Assembly (NCBI GenBank): GCA_020026115.1
Contig: JAHHQY010000018.1
Location: 1-27,217 of the forward strand
Direction: 5' to 3'
DNA length: 27,217 nt
From: Actinobacillus sp.
GTDB lineage: Bacteria; Pseudomonadota; Gammaproteobacteria; Enterobacterales; Pasteurellaceae
Shown here in pieces: positions 1-5,876 of this stretch. Position numbers and translations under genes: made by a program. The notes below the pieces were generated by a model. The model was not told the DNA's origin and searched no databases. It was given only the letters and a program-made list of their open reading frames with translations. The stretch's first letter is position 1. Each line of letters starts with the position of its first letter.

Positions 1-1196
1 TTTGAAAATAAAGCGTTTAAAATGAGTTTGAAATCTTCAAGGTTTGTGGTTTTAAAAACCAAAAAACTAAAGCTAATAAAATTAAATGTGATAAAAATTG
101 CTAAGGCTTTTGTTGCACGATTTCCTTGAGAAAGGCAATTTTTATGCTTCGGAAAAATTTTATTTAAGAGATTTTGTAAAATTAAAGCAACACCATGTAA
201 GGCCCCCCAAATAGCAAAGTTTAAACTTGCGCCATGCCAAATACCAGAAAGAAAAAAAGCGATAAATAAATTGCGTTGTTTTCGCCAAAATCCTACGCAA
301 TTACCACCTAAAGGAATATAAATATAATCACGAATCCAAGTAGAAAGACTAATATGCCAACGGTTCCAAAAGTCTTGCACATTGGTGGCGCGTAAGGGCA
401 TATTAAAGTTAAAAGGAAGTTGAAAACCAAGCAACATAGCAAGGCCAATAACTAAATCTGAATAACCAGAAAAATCAAAAAAAAGTTGGAAAGTATAGGC
501 GTAAATCCCCGCGAGAATGTCAAGAGAATGAAAGTCCATAGGATTATCAAAAACAGGCGTGACAAGATATTCACTTAAATCCCCCGCAAACCACCATTTT
601 TTTGCAATACCTAATAAAATTAAACTACAAGCTAAGGCAGGATTGATGAGGTAACGAGGCTGTTTTAATTGTGCCAAAAATCCCTTTTGTACGCCTAATT
701 TGCTTTTAAAGTCATCAACGCGAATAATCGGCCCTGAGGTAACAGTAGGAAAAAAGCTAAAATGTAGCAAGGTTTCAGAGAAAGACAATTTCATCTCATT
801 ATTTTTATATAAAGAGGTTAAATAAGCGATGGACTGGAAGACATAATAAGAAAGCCCAAGAGGCATTAAAAAATCGAAATTTTCAGCGAAGCCAAACGGA
901 TTAAAAAGAGATTTAAAAAAGTCAAAATATTTAAAAACAGCCAAGACACTTACGGCAGAAAAAAGCCCTAAAATAAACCAAAATTTGCGCGCTTTTTTTT
1001 CATGTTGCACAATTTTTTCGCTAATCATAAATATGATGACAGCATAAATTAACACGACAAAAGCAAAGAAAGGTTCTGCGTAATAAAGCAGTCCAATACT
1101 GGCTAAGGTTAAGAGCTGATTTTGCCATTTACCTTGTAAATAGAGTAACCAAAAAAGAAAAAAGAAAATAAAAAATTCAATAGAAAGAATGGGCAT
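1..1196 (-). CDS. MBOAT family membrane O-acyltransferase (AlgI/PatA-like), partial at the left window edge
   Basis: I translated 398 codons from the ATG at 1196-1194 down to the window edge without a stop, so the C-terminus lies outside. The product is very hydrophobic, with many predicted membrane segments. It starts MPILSIEFFIFFFLFWLLY, a typical opening of alginate-acetylase-type MBOAT proteins. Family landmarks are visible: FFDFSGYSD, NRWHISLSTWIRDYIYIPLGG, then GIWHG with His321 and ALHG with His334. Known members (AlgI, PatA, DltB) move acyl groups across the inner membrane to exported polymers such as peptidoglycan or exopolysaccharide, normally with a periplasmic partner of the SGNH/AlgX/PatB type. 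No partner is visible, but it could lie beyond the left edge. The substrate cannot be told. No strong Shine-Dalgarno sequence precedes the ATG. The gene lies downstream of grcA on the same strand but is separated from it by a terminator. Confidence 0.85.
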   Translation of the reverse strand, partial: MPILSIEFFIFFFLFWLLYLQGKWQNQLLTLASIGLLYYAEPFFAFVVLIYAVIIFMISEKIVQHEKKARKFWFILGLFSAVSVLAVFKYFDFFKSLFNPFGFAENFDFLMPLGLSYYVFQSIAYLTSLYKNNEMKLSFSETLLHFSFFPTVTSGPIIRVDDFKSKLGVQKGFLAQLKQPRYLINPALACSLILLGIAKKWWFAGDLSEYLVTPVFDNPMDFHSLDILAGIYAYTFQLFFDFSGYSDLVIGLAMLLGFQLPFNFNMPLRATNVQDFWNRWHISLSTWIRDYIYIPLGGNCVGFWRKQRNLFIAFFLSGIWHGASLNFAIWGALHGVALILQNLLNKIFPKHKNCLSQGNRATKALAIFITFNFISFSFLVFKTTNLEDFKLILNALFS

Positions 1197-1220
1197 AATA
1201 AGATTTTTTTTAAATAGCAG

Positions 1221-1250
1221 AAAACCCTAAAGAATGAACTTTAGGGTTTT
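1221..1250 (-). terminator. Rho-independent terminator of grcA
   Basis: A perfect 12-bp stem (AAAACCCTAAAG paired with CTTTAGGGTTTT) encloses a 6-nt loop and lies 15 nt past the grcA stop codon. A/T runs on both sides make it potentially bidirectional. It should insulate the downstream acyltransferase gene from grcA transcription. Confidence 0.85.
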
Positions 1251-1264
1251 TATTAAGAATAAAA

Positions 1265-1648
1265 TTATAAACTTTCAGTAAAAGTACGTGTAATCACATC
1301 ACGTTGTTGTTCAGGTGTTAAGGAATTAAAGCGCACGGCATAACCTGAAACACGAATGGTTAATTGCGGGTATTTTTCAGGGTGTTTTACAGCATCTTCT
1401 AAGGTTTCACGGCTTAACACATTGACATTTAAATGTTGACCACCTTCTACTTTCACCGTAGGTTGTACATCTAAAGGGATTTCACGGTATGTTATTTCAC
1501 CTAATTCTGCAACAGGTAAAATTTGATCTTCGGCAAAATCGCCTTTACTGGCTACACAACGAACTTCGCCTTTTTCTTCATCTAATAACCAAAATGAATG
1601 GATAAGAGCGGGGTTAGTTGCTTGGGTAATTTGAATGCCTTTAATCAT
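1265..1648 (-). CDS. grcA: Autonomous glycyl radical cofactor GrcA
   Basis: The protein has 127 residues, the same length as E. coli GrcA (YfiD). The C-terminal half is almost identical to the E. coli protein and to the C-terminus of pyruvate formate-lyase, with the glycyl-radical motif RVSGYAVRF and the radical glycine at Gly102. In the known role GrcA replaces the damaged C-terminal part of oxygen-cleaved pyruvate formate-lyase, restoring activity during oxygen or acid stress in mixed-acid fermentation. The ATG at 1648 is chosen because the protein then begins MIKGIQIT like its homologues and AAGGAA sits at 1655-1660. An in-frame start 22 codons upstream gives an unsupported extension. It is divergent from ung, as in E. 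coli. E. coli grcA is controlled by FNR and ArcA; I found no clean FNR box here. Confidence 0.97.
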   Translation of the reverse strand: MIKGIQITQATNPALIHSFWLLDEEKGEVRCVASKGDFAEDQILPVAELGEITYREIPLDVQPTVKVEGGQHLNVNVLSRETLEDAVKHPEKYPQLTIRVSGYAVRFNSLTPEQQRDVITRTFTESL

Positions 1649-1829
1649 AATAGGTTCCTTATTTTTATTTAAAAGTCGCGTCGATTGTAAAGAAATTTCA
1701 GCGTATTTCAACAAATTTATACATTATTTTACCTATTAATGGTAAAGGTGATAGCAATCTTTAAATGATAAAAAAATATCAATTGAATAAATCGATAAGA
1801 CAAAAATAGAAAATTGATCTTCTCTTCTT

Positions 1830-1835
1830 TATAAT
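1830..1835 (+). promoter_or_regulatory. -10 element upstream of ung
   Basis: A perfect TATAAT lies 27 nt before the ung start codon in the 214-bp grcA/ung divergent region. No good -35 sequence is present at the usual distance. AAGGAG at 1852-1857 is the ribosome-binding site. Confidence 0.55.
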
Positions 1836-1862
1836 CCCATTTTATTTATAGAAGGAGAGGTT

Positions 1863-2546
1863 ATGTTAACTTGGCACGATGTTTTGGGAGAAGAGAAGGA
1901 AAAACCCTATTTTCAACAAATTTTGGCTTTTGTCGCAAAAGAGCGATCTTTAGGAAAAGCCATTTTCCCCGCACCACAGGATGTATTTAATGCCTTTAAA
2001 TTAACGCCTTTTGAAAAAGTACGCGTCGTGATTTTAGGTCAAGATCCTTATCATGGGATTGGGCAAGCTCATGGGTTGGCTTTTTCCGTACAAAAAGGTG
2101 TAAAAACACCGCCATCATTAGTCAATATTTACAAAACGTTAGCCAAAGAATATGCCCATTTTCGTATTCCTCAGCATGGTAATTTAACGGAATGGGCAGA
2201 ACAAGGCGTGTTACTTTTAAATACCGTCCTCACCGTAGAACAAGGGAAAGCGCATTCACATGCGCAAATTGGTTGGGAACAATTTACAGATAAAGTCATT
2301 GAAGTGTTAAATGCACAAGGCGAGCATCTCGTTTTTTTATTATGGGGTGCGCATGCTCAAAAGAAAGGACAGTTTATTGATCGTAAAAAACATTGTGTTT
2401 TAAAAGCGCCTCATCCATCGCCCCTGTCCGCACATCGTGGTTTTTTTGATTGTGGGCATTATACTCAAACTAACGATTATTTACGTCAACATCATTTGCC
2501 AGAAATTCATTGGCAAATTAGCGAAGAAGAGGAGGCAAAATGTTAG
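1863..2546 (+). CDS. ung: Uracil-DNA glycosylase, family 1
   Basis: The product (227 aa; E. coli Ung 229 aa) removes uracil from DNA arising by cytosine deamination or dUMP misincorporation, the first step of base excision repair. The water-activating motif GQDPYHG is at residues 59-65 with Asp61. The DNA minor-groove loop HPSPLSAHRG is at 184-193 with His184. The uracil-pocket asparagine lies in LLLNTVLTV near residue 120. The ATG has a strong AAGGAG site. The last codons overlap the start of yaaA by 7 nt, so the two are translationally coupled. The only unusual part is a short acidic, lysine-containing tail after residue 219. Confidence 0.98.
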   Translation: MLTWHDVLGEEKEKPYFQQILAFVAKERSLGKAIFPAPQDVFNAFKLTPFEKVRVVILGQDPYHGIGQAHGLAFSVQKGVKTPPSLVNIYKTLAKEYAHFRIPQHGNLTEWAEQGVLLLNTVLTVEQGKAHSHAQIGWEQFTDKVIEVLNAQGEHLVFLLWGAHAQKKGQFIDRKKHCVLKAPHPSPLSAHRGFFDCGHYTQTNDYLRQHHLPEIHWQISEEEEAKC

Positions 2547-3337
2547 CCATTATTTCTCCGGCGAAAACCTTAGATTTTTCAGAAAATTACCCTAAAACCG
2601 AGGTCACAGAGCCTGAATTATTAAAGGAAAGCGAACAATTAATTCAATCTTGCCAAGCTTTAAATCCCGCCCAATTGGCAAGCTTAATGAAAATTAGTGA
2701 TAAATTAGCGTGTTTAAATGTTGCTCGTTTTGGCTCATGGACGGCAAAACATAGCTTGCAAAACTCAAAACCCGCCATTTATGCTTTTCAAGGTGAAGTG
2801 TATACAGGCTTATCGGCATTAAGTTTAAGTAGCGAGCAAATTGATTTTGCTCAACAACATTTACGCATACTTTCAGGGCTTTATGGCGTATTAAAACCAT
2901 TAGATTTAATGCAACCTTATCGTCTTGAAATGGGAACCAAATTAACAAACCCTAAAGGTAAAAACTTATACGATTTTTGGGGACAGATTATTACAGAAAA
3001 ATTACAAAAAGCCTTAGCGGAACAAGAAGATAACATTTTGCTTAATTTAGCGTCCGAGGAATATTTTAAAAGTGTAAAAAAAGAAACATTACAAGCTCGC
3101 ATTATCAAACCTATTTTTTTAGACCAAAAAAAGGGTAAATATAAAGTAATCAGTTTTTATGCTAAAAAAGCCCGAGGTTTAATGTGTCGTTATCTGATTG
3201 AAAATAAAATAAAAAACGTAGAAGAGTTAAAAAATTTTAGGGCGGAAGGCTATTATTTTGAGCCAAAGGAAAGCACTCAAAATGAATGGGTTTTTAAACG
3301 TGATGAAAGTGTTAAAAGCGCTTTACAAGGAAATTAG
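2540..3337 (+). CDS. yaaA: Peroxide stress protein YaaA (DUF328/UPF0246)
   Basis: The product (265 aa; E. coli YaaA 258 aa) begins with the family signature LAIISPAKTLDF and carries FAQQHLRILSGLYGVLKPLD, LMQPYRLEMG, NLASEEYFKSVK and ISFYAKKARGLM in the usual order. In E. coli YaaA is induced by OxyR and limits intracellular free iron under hydrogen peroxide stress; the family fold binds DNA. Its exact biochemical activity is unsettled. The ATG overlaps the end of ung (ATGTTAG) and is preceded by AGAGGAGG at 2528-2535. Pairing with ung suggests joint expression of two functions that limit DNA damage, though this is inference. A strong terminator follows. Confidence 0.95.
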   Translation: MLAIISPAKTLDFSENYPKTEVTEPELLKESEQLIQSCQALNPAQLASLMKISDKLACLNVARFGSWTAKHSLQNSKPAIYAFQGEVYTGLSALSLSSEQIDFAQQHLRILSGLYGVLKPLDLMQPYRLEMGTKLTNPKGKNLYDFWGQIITEKLQKALAEQEDNILLNLASEEYFKSVKKETLQARIIKPIFLDQKKGKYKVISFYAKKARGLMCRYLIENKIKNVEELKNFRAEGYYFEPKESTQNEWVFKRDESVKSALQGN

Positions 3338-3392
3338 TTTAAATTTTAAGCGCGAAAGATTGAGCTAAAACGCATAAATTTTAAATTTCATG

Positions 3393-3424
3393 TGCAGGAT
3401 TTTACTTATCCTGCATTTTTTTTT
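3393..3424 (+). terminator. Rho-independent terminator of ung-yaaA
   Basis: An 8-bp perfect stem (TGCAGGAT paired with ATCCTGCA) with a 7-nt loop is followed directly by nine T residues. Confidence 0.93.
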
Positions 3425-3508
3425 ATTTAAAAAATAAGCCGAGATTTACCCCTTGTGGGGCAGAATATTTTGCGAAAAAAAACGAAAAATTGTGCTATCA
3501 TCTGCGCA

Positions 3509-3534
3509 TAAAAAAACCGCTCAAAATGAGCGGT
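3509..3534 (-). terminator. Rho-independent terminator of gcvB
   Basis: Read on the minus strand, ACCGCTCA, a short loop and TGAGCGGT are followed by seven T residues. The 8-bp stem is perfect. Confidence 0.9.
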
Positions 3535-3709
3535 AAAAATAGCCTAAATTTTAGGATATTGAATGAACAGGAAGTAAAAAGTAACTTAAAAAGTTACTCG
3601 CTCGGTTTCCCGAACAATATGCAAACACAACATCATACTTATCTCTGAAAACTCATCGCTAAGTACGGCGTAAATTTTATGGAAAAGCGCGGCGACTAAC
3701 AAGGGATAA
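3510..3709 (-). ncRNA. gcvB: GcvB small regulatory RNA
   Basis: On the minus strand, divergent from gcvA as in enterobacteria, there is a roughly 200-nt non-coding stretch with GcvB hallmarks. A G/U-rich seed ATGATGTTGTGTTTG lies at 3636-3622. An internal hairpin followed by a U run is at 3598-3575 (8-bp stem AGTAACTT/AAGTTACT). It is followed by TACTTCCTGTTCATT, which parallels CACTTCCTGTACATT of E. coli GcvB. The 3' end is a Rho-independent terminator. In Pasteurella and the enterobacteria GcvB acts with Hfq to repress amino-acid transport and biosynthesis mRNAs through sites complementary to the seed (AACACAACAT). The 3' end near 3510 is well fixed. The 5' end is uncertain by about 15 nt: a TATTAT at 3721-3716 would place it near 3709. 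Confidence 0.87.
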
Positions 3710-3723
3710 ATTTTGATAATAAA

Positions 3724-3740
3724 GATTAAAAAAACTAATC
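3724..3740. promoter_or_regulatory. Candidate GcvA operator between gcvB and gcvA
   Basis: The inverted repeat GATTA-N7-TAATC contains the LysR-type T-N11-A pattern and a CTAAT pentamer like those bound by E. coli GcvA. It lies just upstream of the putative gcvB -10 (TATTAT, 3721-3716) and of the putative gcvA -10 (TAAAAT, 3761-3766). It could therefore serve activation of gcvB and autoregulation of gcvA. Confidence 0.6.
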
Positions 3741-3760
3741 ACTTTTGCATTTTTTCATCG

Positions 3761-3766
3761 TAAAAT
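3761..3766 (+). promoter_or_regulatory. Putative gcvA -10 element
   Basis: TAAAAT lies 25 nt before the chosen gcvA ATG. No convincing -35 is present. Placement relative to the GATTA-N7-TAATC repeat is suitable for autoregulation. Confidence 0.4.
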
Positions 3767-3791
3767 CAACAAATAACACTTGGACAAGATT

Positions 3792-4691
3792 ATGTATAAA
3801 CGTTTGCCCCCTTTAAATTCTCTTAAAGCTTTTGAATGTTCCGCTCGTCATTTAAGCTTTACGAAAGCCGCAGAAGAATTGTGTGTGACGCAAGCGGCAA
3901 TTAGCCATCAAATTAAACTGTTAGAAGATTTTTTAAACATTCAGTTGTTTTATCGAAAAAATCGCACTCTCGAATTGACCGAATTAGGCGCGCATTATTT
4001 TGCTGATATCAGCAAAATTTTTAATCGTTTAACGGAAGCCACAAAGAAAATTTTAGTGCAAAAAAATGAACAGCATTTATCAATTTATGCTCCGCAAACT
4101 TTTGGTATGCAATGGCTGGTTCCACATTTAAATGATTTTAATCGCCAACACCCAGGGATTGAAGTTCGTTTAAATGGTTTAGATCAAGATGAAGGTTTCT
4201 TTAAAAACAACGATACAGACGTAGCCATTTATTACGGATGGGGGGATTGGAAGCATTTCCAAGTGGAAAAATTAGTCGATGGCGAATTAGTTATGCTTGC
4301 ATCGCCAAAACTATTAAGCGAACAGCCGATTTTTACGCCAGAAGATTTATTGCAACATAATTTAATTCATATTCACGATCATGAAAACTGGCAAAGTATG
4401 GCAGATTATTTACAAGTAGAGGGCTTAGACATTCAGCATGGCGCTTTATTTAGTCATACTTTTATGGCTTTGCAAGCGGCCGTGCATGGACAAGGGGTGG
4501 TGTTGGCAAATCGTGCTTTAGCACAAAAAGAAATTAAGCAAGGGAATTTACAACGGATTTTACCTCAGAAAACCCTACGAGATCCGAAGTCTTTCTATAT
4601 GATCAATCAAGTAGAAAAAAATAATAACGAACAAATTAACGCATTCAAAGAATGGATTTTACGAACAATTAAAAAGGAACAAGATGAATAA
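3792..4691 (+). CDS. gcvA: Glycine cleavage system LysR-type regulator GcvA
   Basis: The product (299 aa; E. coli GcvA 305 aa) is a LysR-type transcription factor. An N-terminal winged helix-turn-helix spans about residues 1-60 (RLPPLNSLKAFECSARHLSF, then AAEELCVTQAAISHQIKLLE), followed by a linker helix and a periplasmic-binding-like effector domain. FSHTFMALQAAVHGQGVVLA near the C-terminus matches GcvA closely. In E. coli GcvA activates the gcvTHP operon when glycine is plentiful, represses it otherwise, and activates gcvB. The divergent gcvB gene next door supports the same role here. The ATG at 3792 gives MYKRLPPLN, matching E. coli MSKRLPPLN, and has TGGA at 3781-3784. An in-frame TTG at 3780 lacks a ribosome-binding site. 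The gene overlaps rlmM by 8 nt. Confidence 0.95.
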   Translation: MYKRLPPLNSLKAFECSARHLSFTKAAEELCVTQAAISHQIKLLEDFLNIQLFYRKNRTLELTELGAHYFADISKIFNRLTEATKKILVQKNEQHLSIYAPQTFGMQWLVPHLNDFNRQHPGIEVRLNGLDQDEGFFKNNDTDVAIYYGWGDWKHFQVEKLVDGELVMLASPKLLSEQPIFTPEDLLQHNLIHIHDHENWQSMADYLQVEGLDIQHGALFSHTFMALQAAVHGQGVVLANRALAQKEIKQGNLQRILPQKTLRDPKSFYMINQVEKNNNEQINAFKEWILRTIKKEQDE

Positions 4692-5772
4692 AATTATGCT
4701 TTATTGCCGTCAAGGCTTTGAAAAAGAAGCGGCGGCAGAAATTATGGATAAAGCCACAGAATTAGGATTGTTAGGCTTTGCGCGCGCACAAGAAAATACA
4801 GCATATGTGATTTTTGAATGTTATCAAGCAGGCGATGCTGATGAATTAGCGCGCCGTTTACCCGTAAGTGAATTGATTTTTGCACGTCAGTTGGTGGTGA
4901 TTTCCGATTTATTGCAAGAGTTAGATCCGCAAGATCGCATTTCGCCAATTGTGGAAACCTATCAAAAAATCGCTAAAACGCTAAATCTTGCGCAAAGTGT
5001 GGATGTTTGGGTAGAAAGTGCCGATACAAATGAAGCGAAGTCCTTATTAACATTTTGTCGAAAATTTACCGTGCCATTACGTCAAGCGCTTCGTAAACAA
5101 GGTTGGTTAAAAGCACTCGCACCGAAAAAAGGCATTCAGTTACATGTGGTTTTTGTGAAAAACAATGCCTGCTATGTTGGCTATTCTTACCGAGCTTCAC
5201 ATAACCCGCATTTTATGGGCATTATGCGCCTACAATTCCCTAAAGATGCGCCAAGTCGTTCCACTTTAAAATTAGAAGAAGCCATTTTAAGTTTTTTCAC
5301 TCGCGCCGAAGAAAAGGCTCGCTTTAATGACAATCAAATTGGTGTGGATTTAGGCGCCTGCCCTGGCGGATGGACTTATCAACTTGTTAAACGAGGCGTT
5401 TTTGTTTATGCCGTAGACCACGGCAAAATGGCGAGCAGTTTATTTGATACTGGACGTATCGAACATTGCCCAGAAGACGGCTTTAAATTTCAACCGCCAA
5501 AACGTAAAAAGGTGCAATGGTTGGTATGCGATATGGTGGAAAAACCAAGTCGAATTGCTAAGTTAATGGGGAAATGGTTGTTAAATGGTTGGACGCAAGA
5601 AGCCATTTTCAATTTAAAACTGCCCATGAAAAAACGTTATCAAGAAGTGCAAAGTTGCTTGCAAATGTTAGGCGATATGTTAAGCGCAGAAAATAAAGCC
5701 TTTGAAATGCAAGCAAAACAGCTGTATCACGATCGTGAAGAAATTACCGTACATGTGCGCGTGAAAGCATAA
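4684..5772 (+). CDS. rlmM: 23S rRNA 2'-O-ribose C2498 methyltransferase RlmM
   Basis: The product (362 aa; E. coli RlmM 366 aa) methylates the 2'-OH of C2498 in the peptidyl-transferase centre region of 23S rRNA using S-adenosylmethionine. The N-terminal THUMP-containing RNA-binding half runs to about residue 170. A Rossmann methyltransferase domain follows, with the SAM loop VDLGACPGGWTYQ at 221-233. Residues corresponding to the K-D-K-E catalytic set lie around SRSTLKLEEA (191-200), VCDMVEKP (Asp283), NLKLPMKKRY (Lys312) and REEITVHVR. The start overlaps the gcvA stop and AAGGA is at 4674-4678, so gcvA and rlmM are probably one transcript. Two copies of the 13-base repeat occur within it, at 5115 and 5299. 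No clear terminator follows. Confidence 0.97.
   Translation: MNKIMLYCRQGFEKEAAAEIMDKATELGLLGFARAQENTAYVIFECYQAGDADELARRLPVSELIFARQLVVISDLLQELDPQDRISPIVETYQKIAKTLNLAQSVDVWVESADTNEAKSLLTFCRKFTVPLRQALRKQGWLKALAPKKGIQLHVVFVKNNACYVGYSYRASHNPHFMGIMRLQFPKDAPSRSTLKLEEAILSFFTRAEEKARFNDNQIGVDLGACPGGWTYQLVKRGVFVYAVDHGKMASSLFDTGRIEHCPEDGFKFQPPKRKKVQWLVCDMVEKPSRIAKLMGKWLLNGWTQEAIFNLKLPMKKRYQEVQSCLQMLGDMLSAENKAFEMQAKQLYHDREEITVHVRVKA
5115..5127 (+). repeat. 13-base uptake-signal-like motif, copy 1
   Basis: ACTCGCACCGAAA (12/13 to ACTCGCGCCGAAA) followed by AAA, inside rlmM, encoding L-A-P-K. Confidence 0.7.
5299..5311 (+). repeat. 13-base uptake-signal-like motif, copy 2
   Basis: ACTCGCGCCGAAG (12/13) followed by AAAA, inside rlmM but in another reading frame (T-R-A-E-E). 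Confidence 0.65.
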
Positions 5773-5814
5773 AAGATCCTTACGATCTTCACAGAAGTTT
5801 CTTAGCTAAAATAA

Positions 5815-5830
5815 CTGTATAAAAGCACAC
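5815..5830. promoter_or_regulatory. Candidate LexA (SOS) box upstream of uvrD
   Basis: CTGTATAAAAGCACAC fits CTGT-N8-ACAG with one mismatch in the eight conserved positions. It overlaps a -10-like TATAAA at 5818-5823 and lies 46 nt before the uvrD ATG. E. coli uvrD is LexA-regulated. The match to the full 20-base consensus is moderate. Confidence 0.45.
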
Positions 5831-5876
5831 TGTAAAAATAAGCATAACCCAATAAGAGGATACAAAAGGCAATAGG

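Noticed and set aside
1760..1800. FNR box for grcA
   Set aside because: TGAT and ATCAA elements are present but with 8-nt rather than 4-nt spacing; no TTGAT-N4-ATCAA match.
3780..3791. TTG start for gcvA giving four extra residues
   Set aside because: No ribosome-binding site. The ATG at 3792 matches the family N-terminus and has TGGA in front.
3338..3791. Small protein gene in the 454-bp gap
   Set aside because: No start with a ribosome-binding site and a coding-like frame. The gap is accounted for by a terminator, gcvB and the operator region.
5773..5789. Terminator after rlmM
   Set aside because: AAGATC/GATCTT makes only a 6-bp AT-rich stem and no T tract follows.
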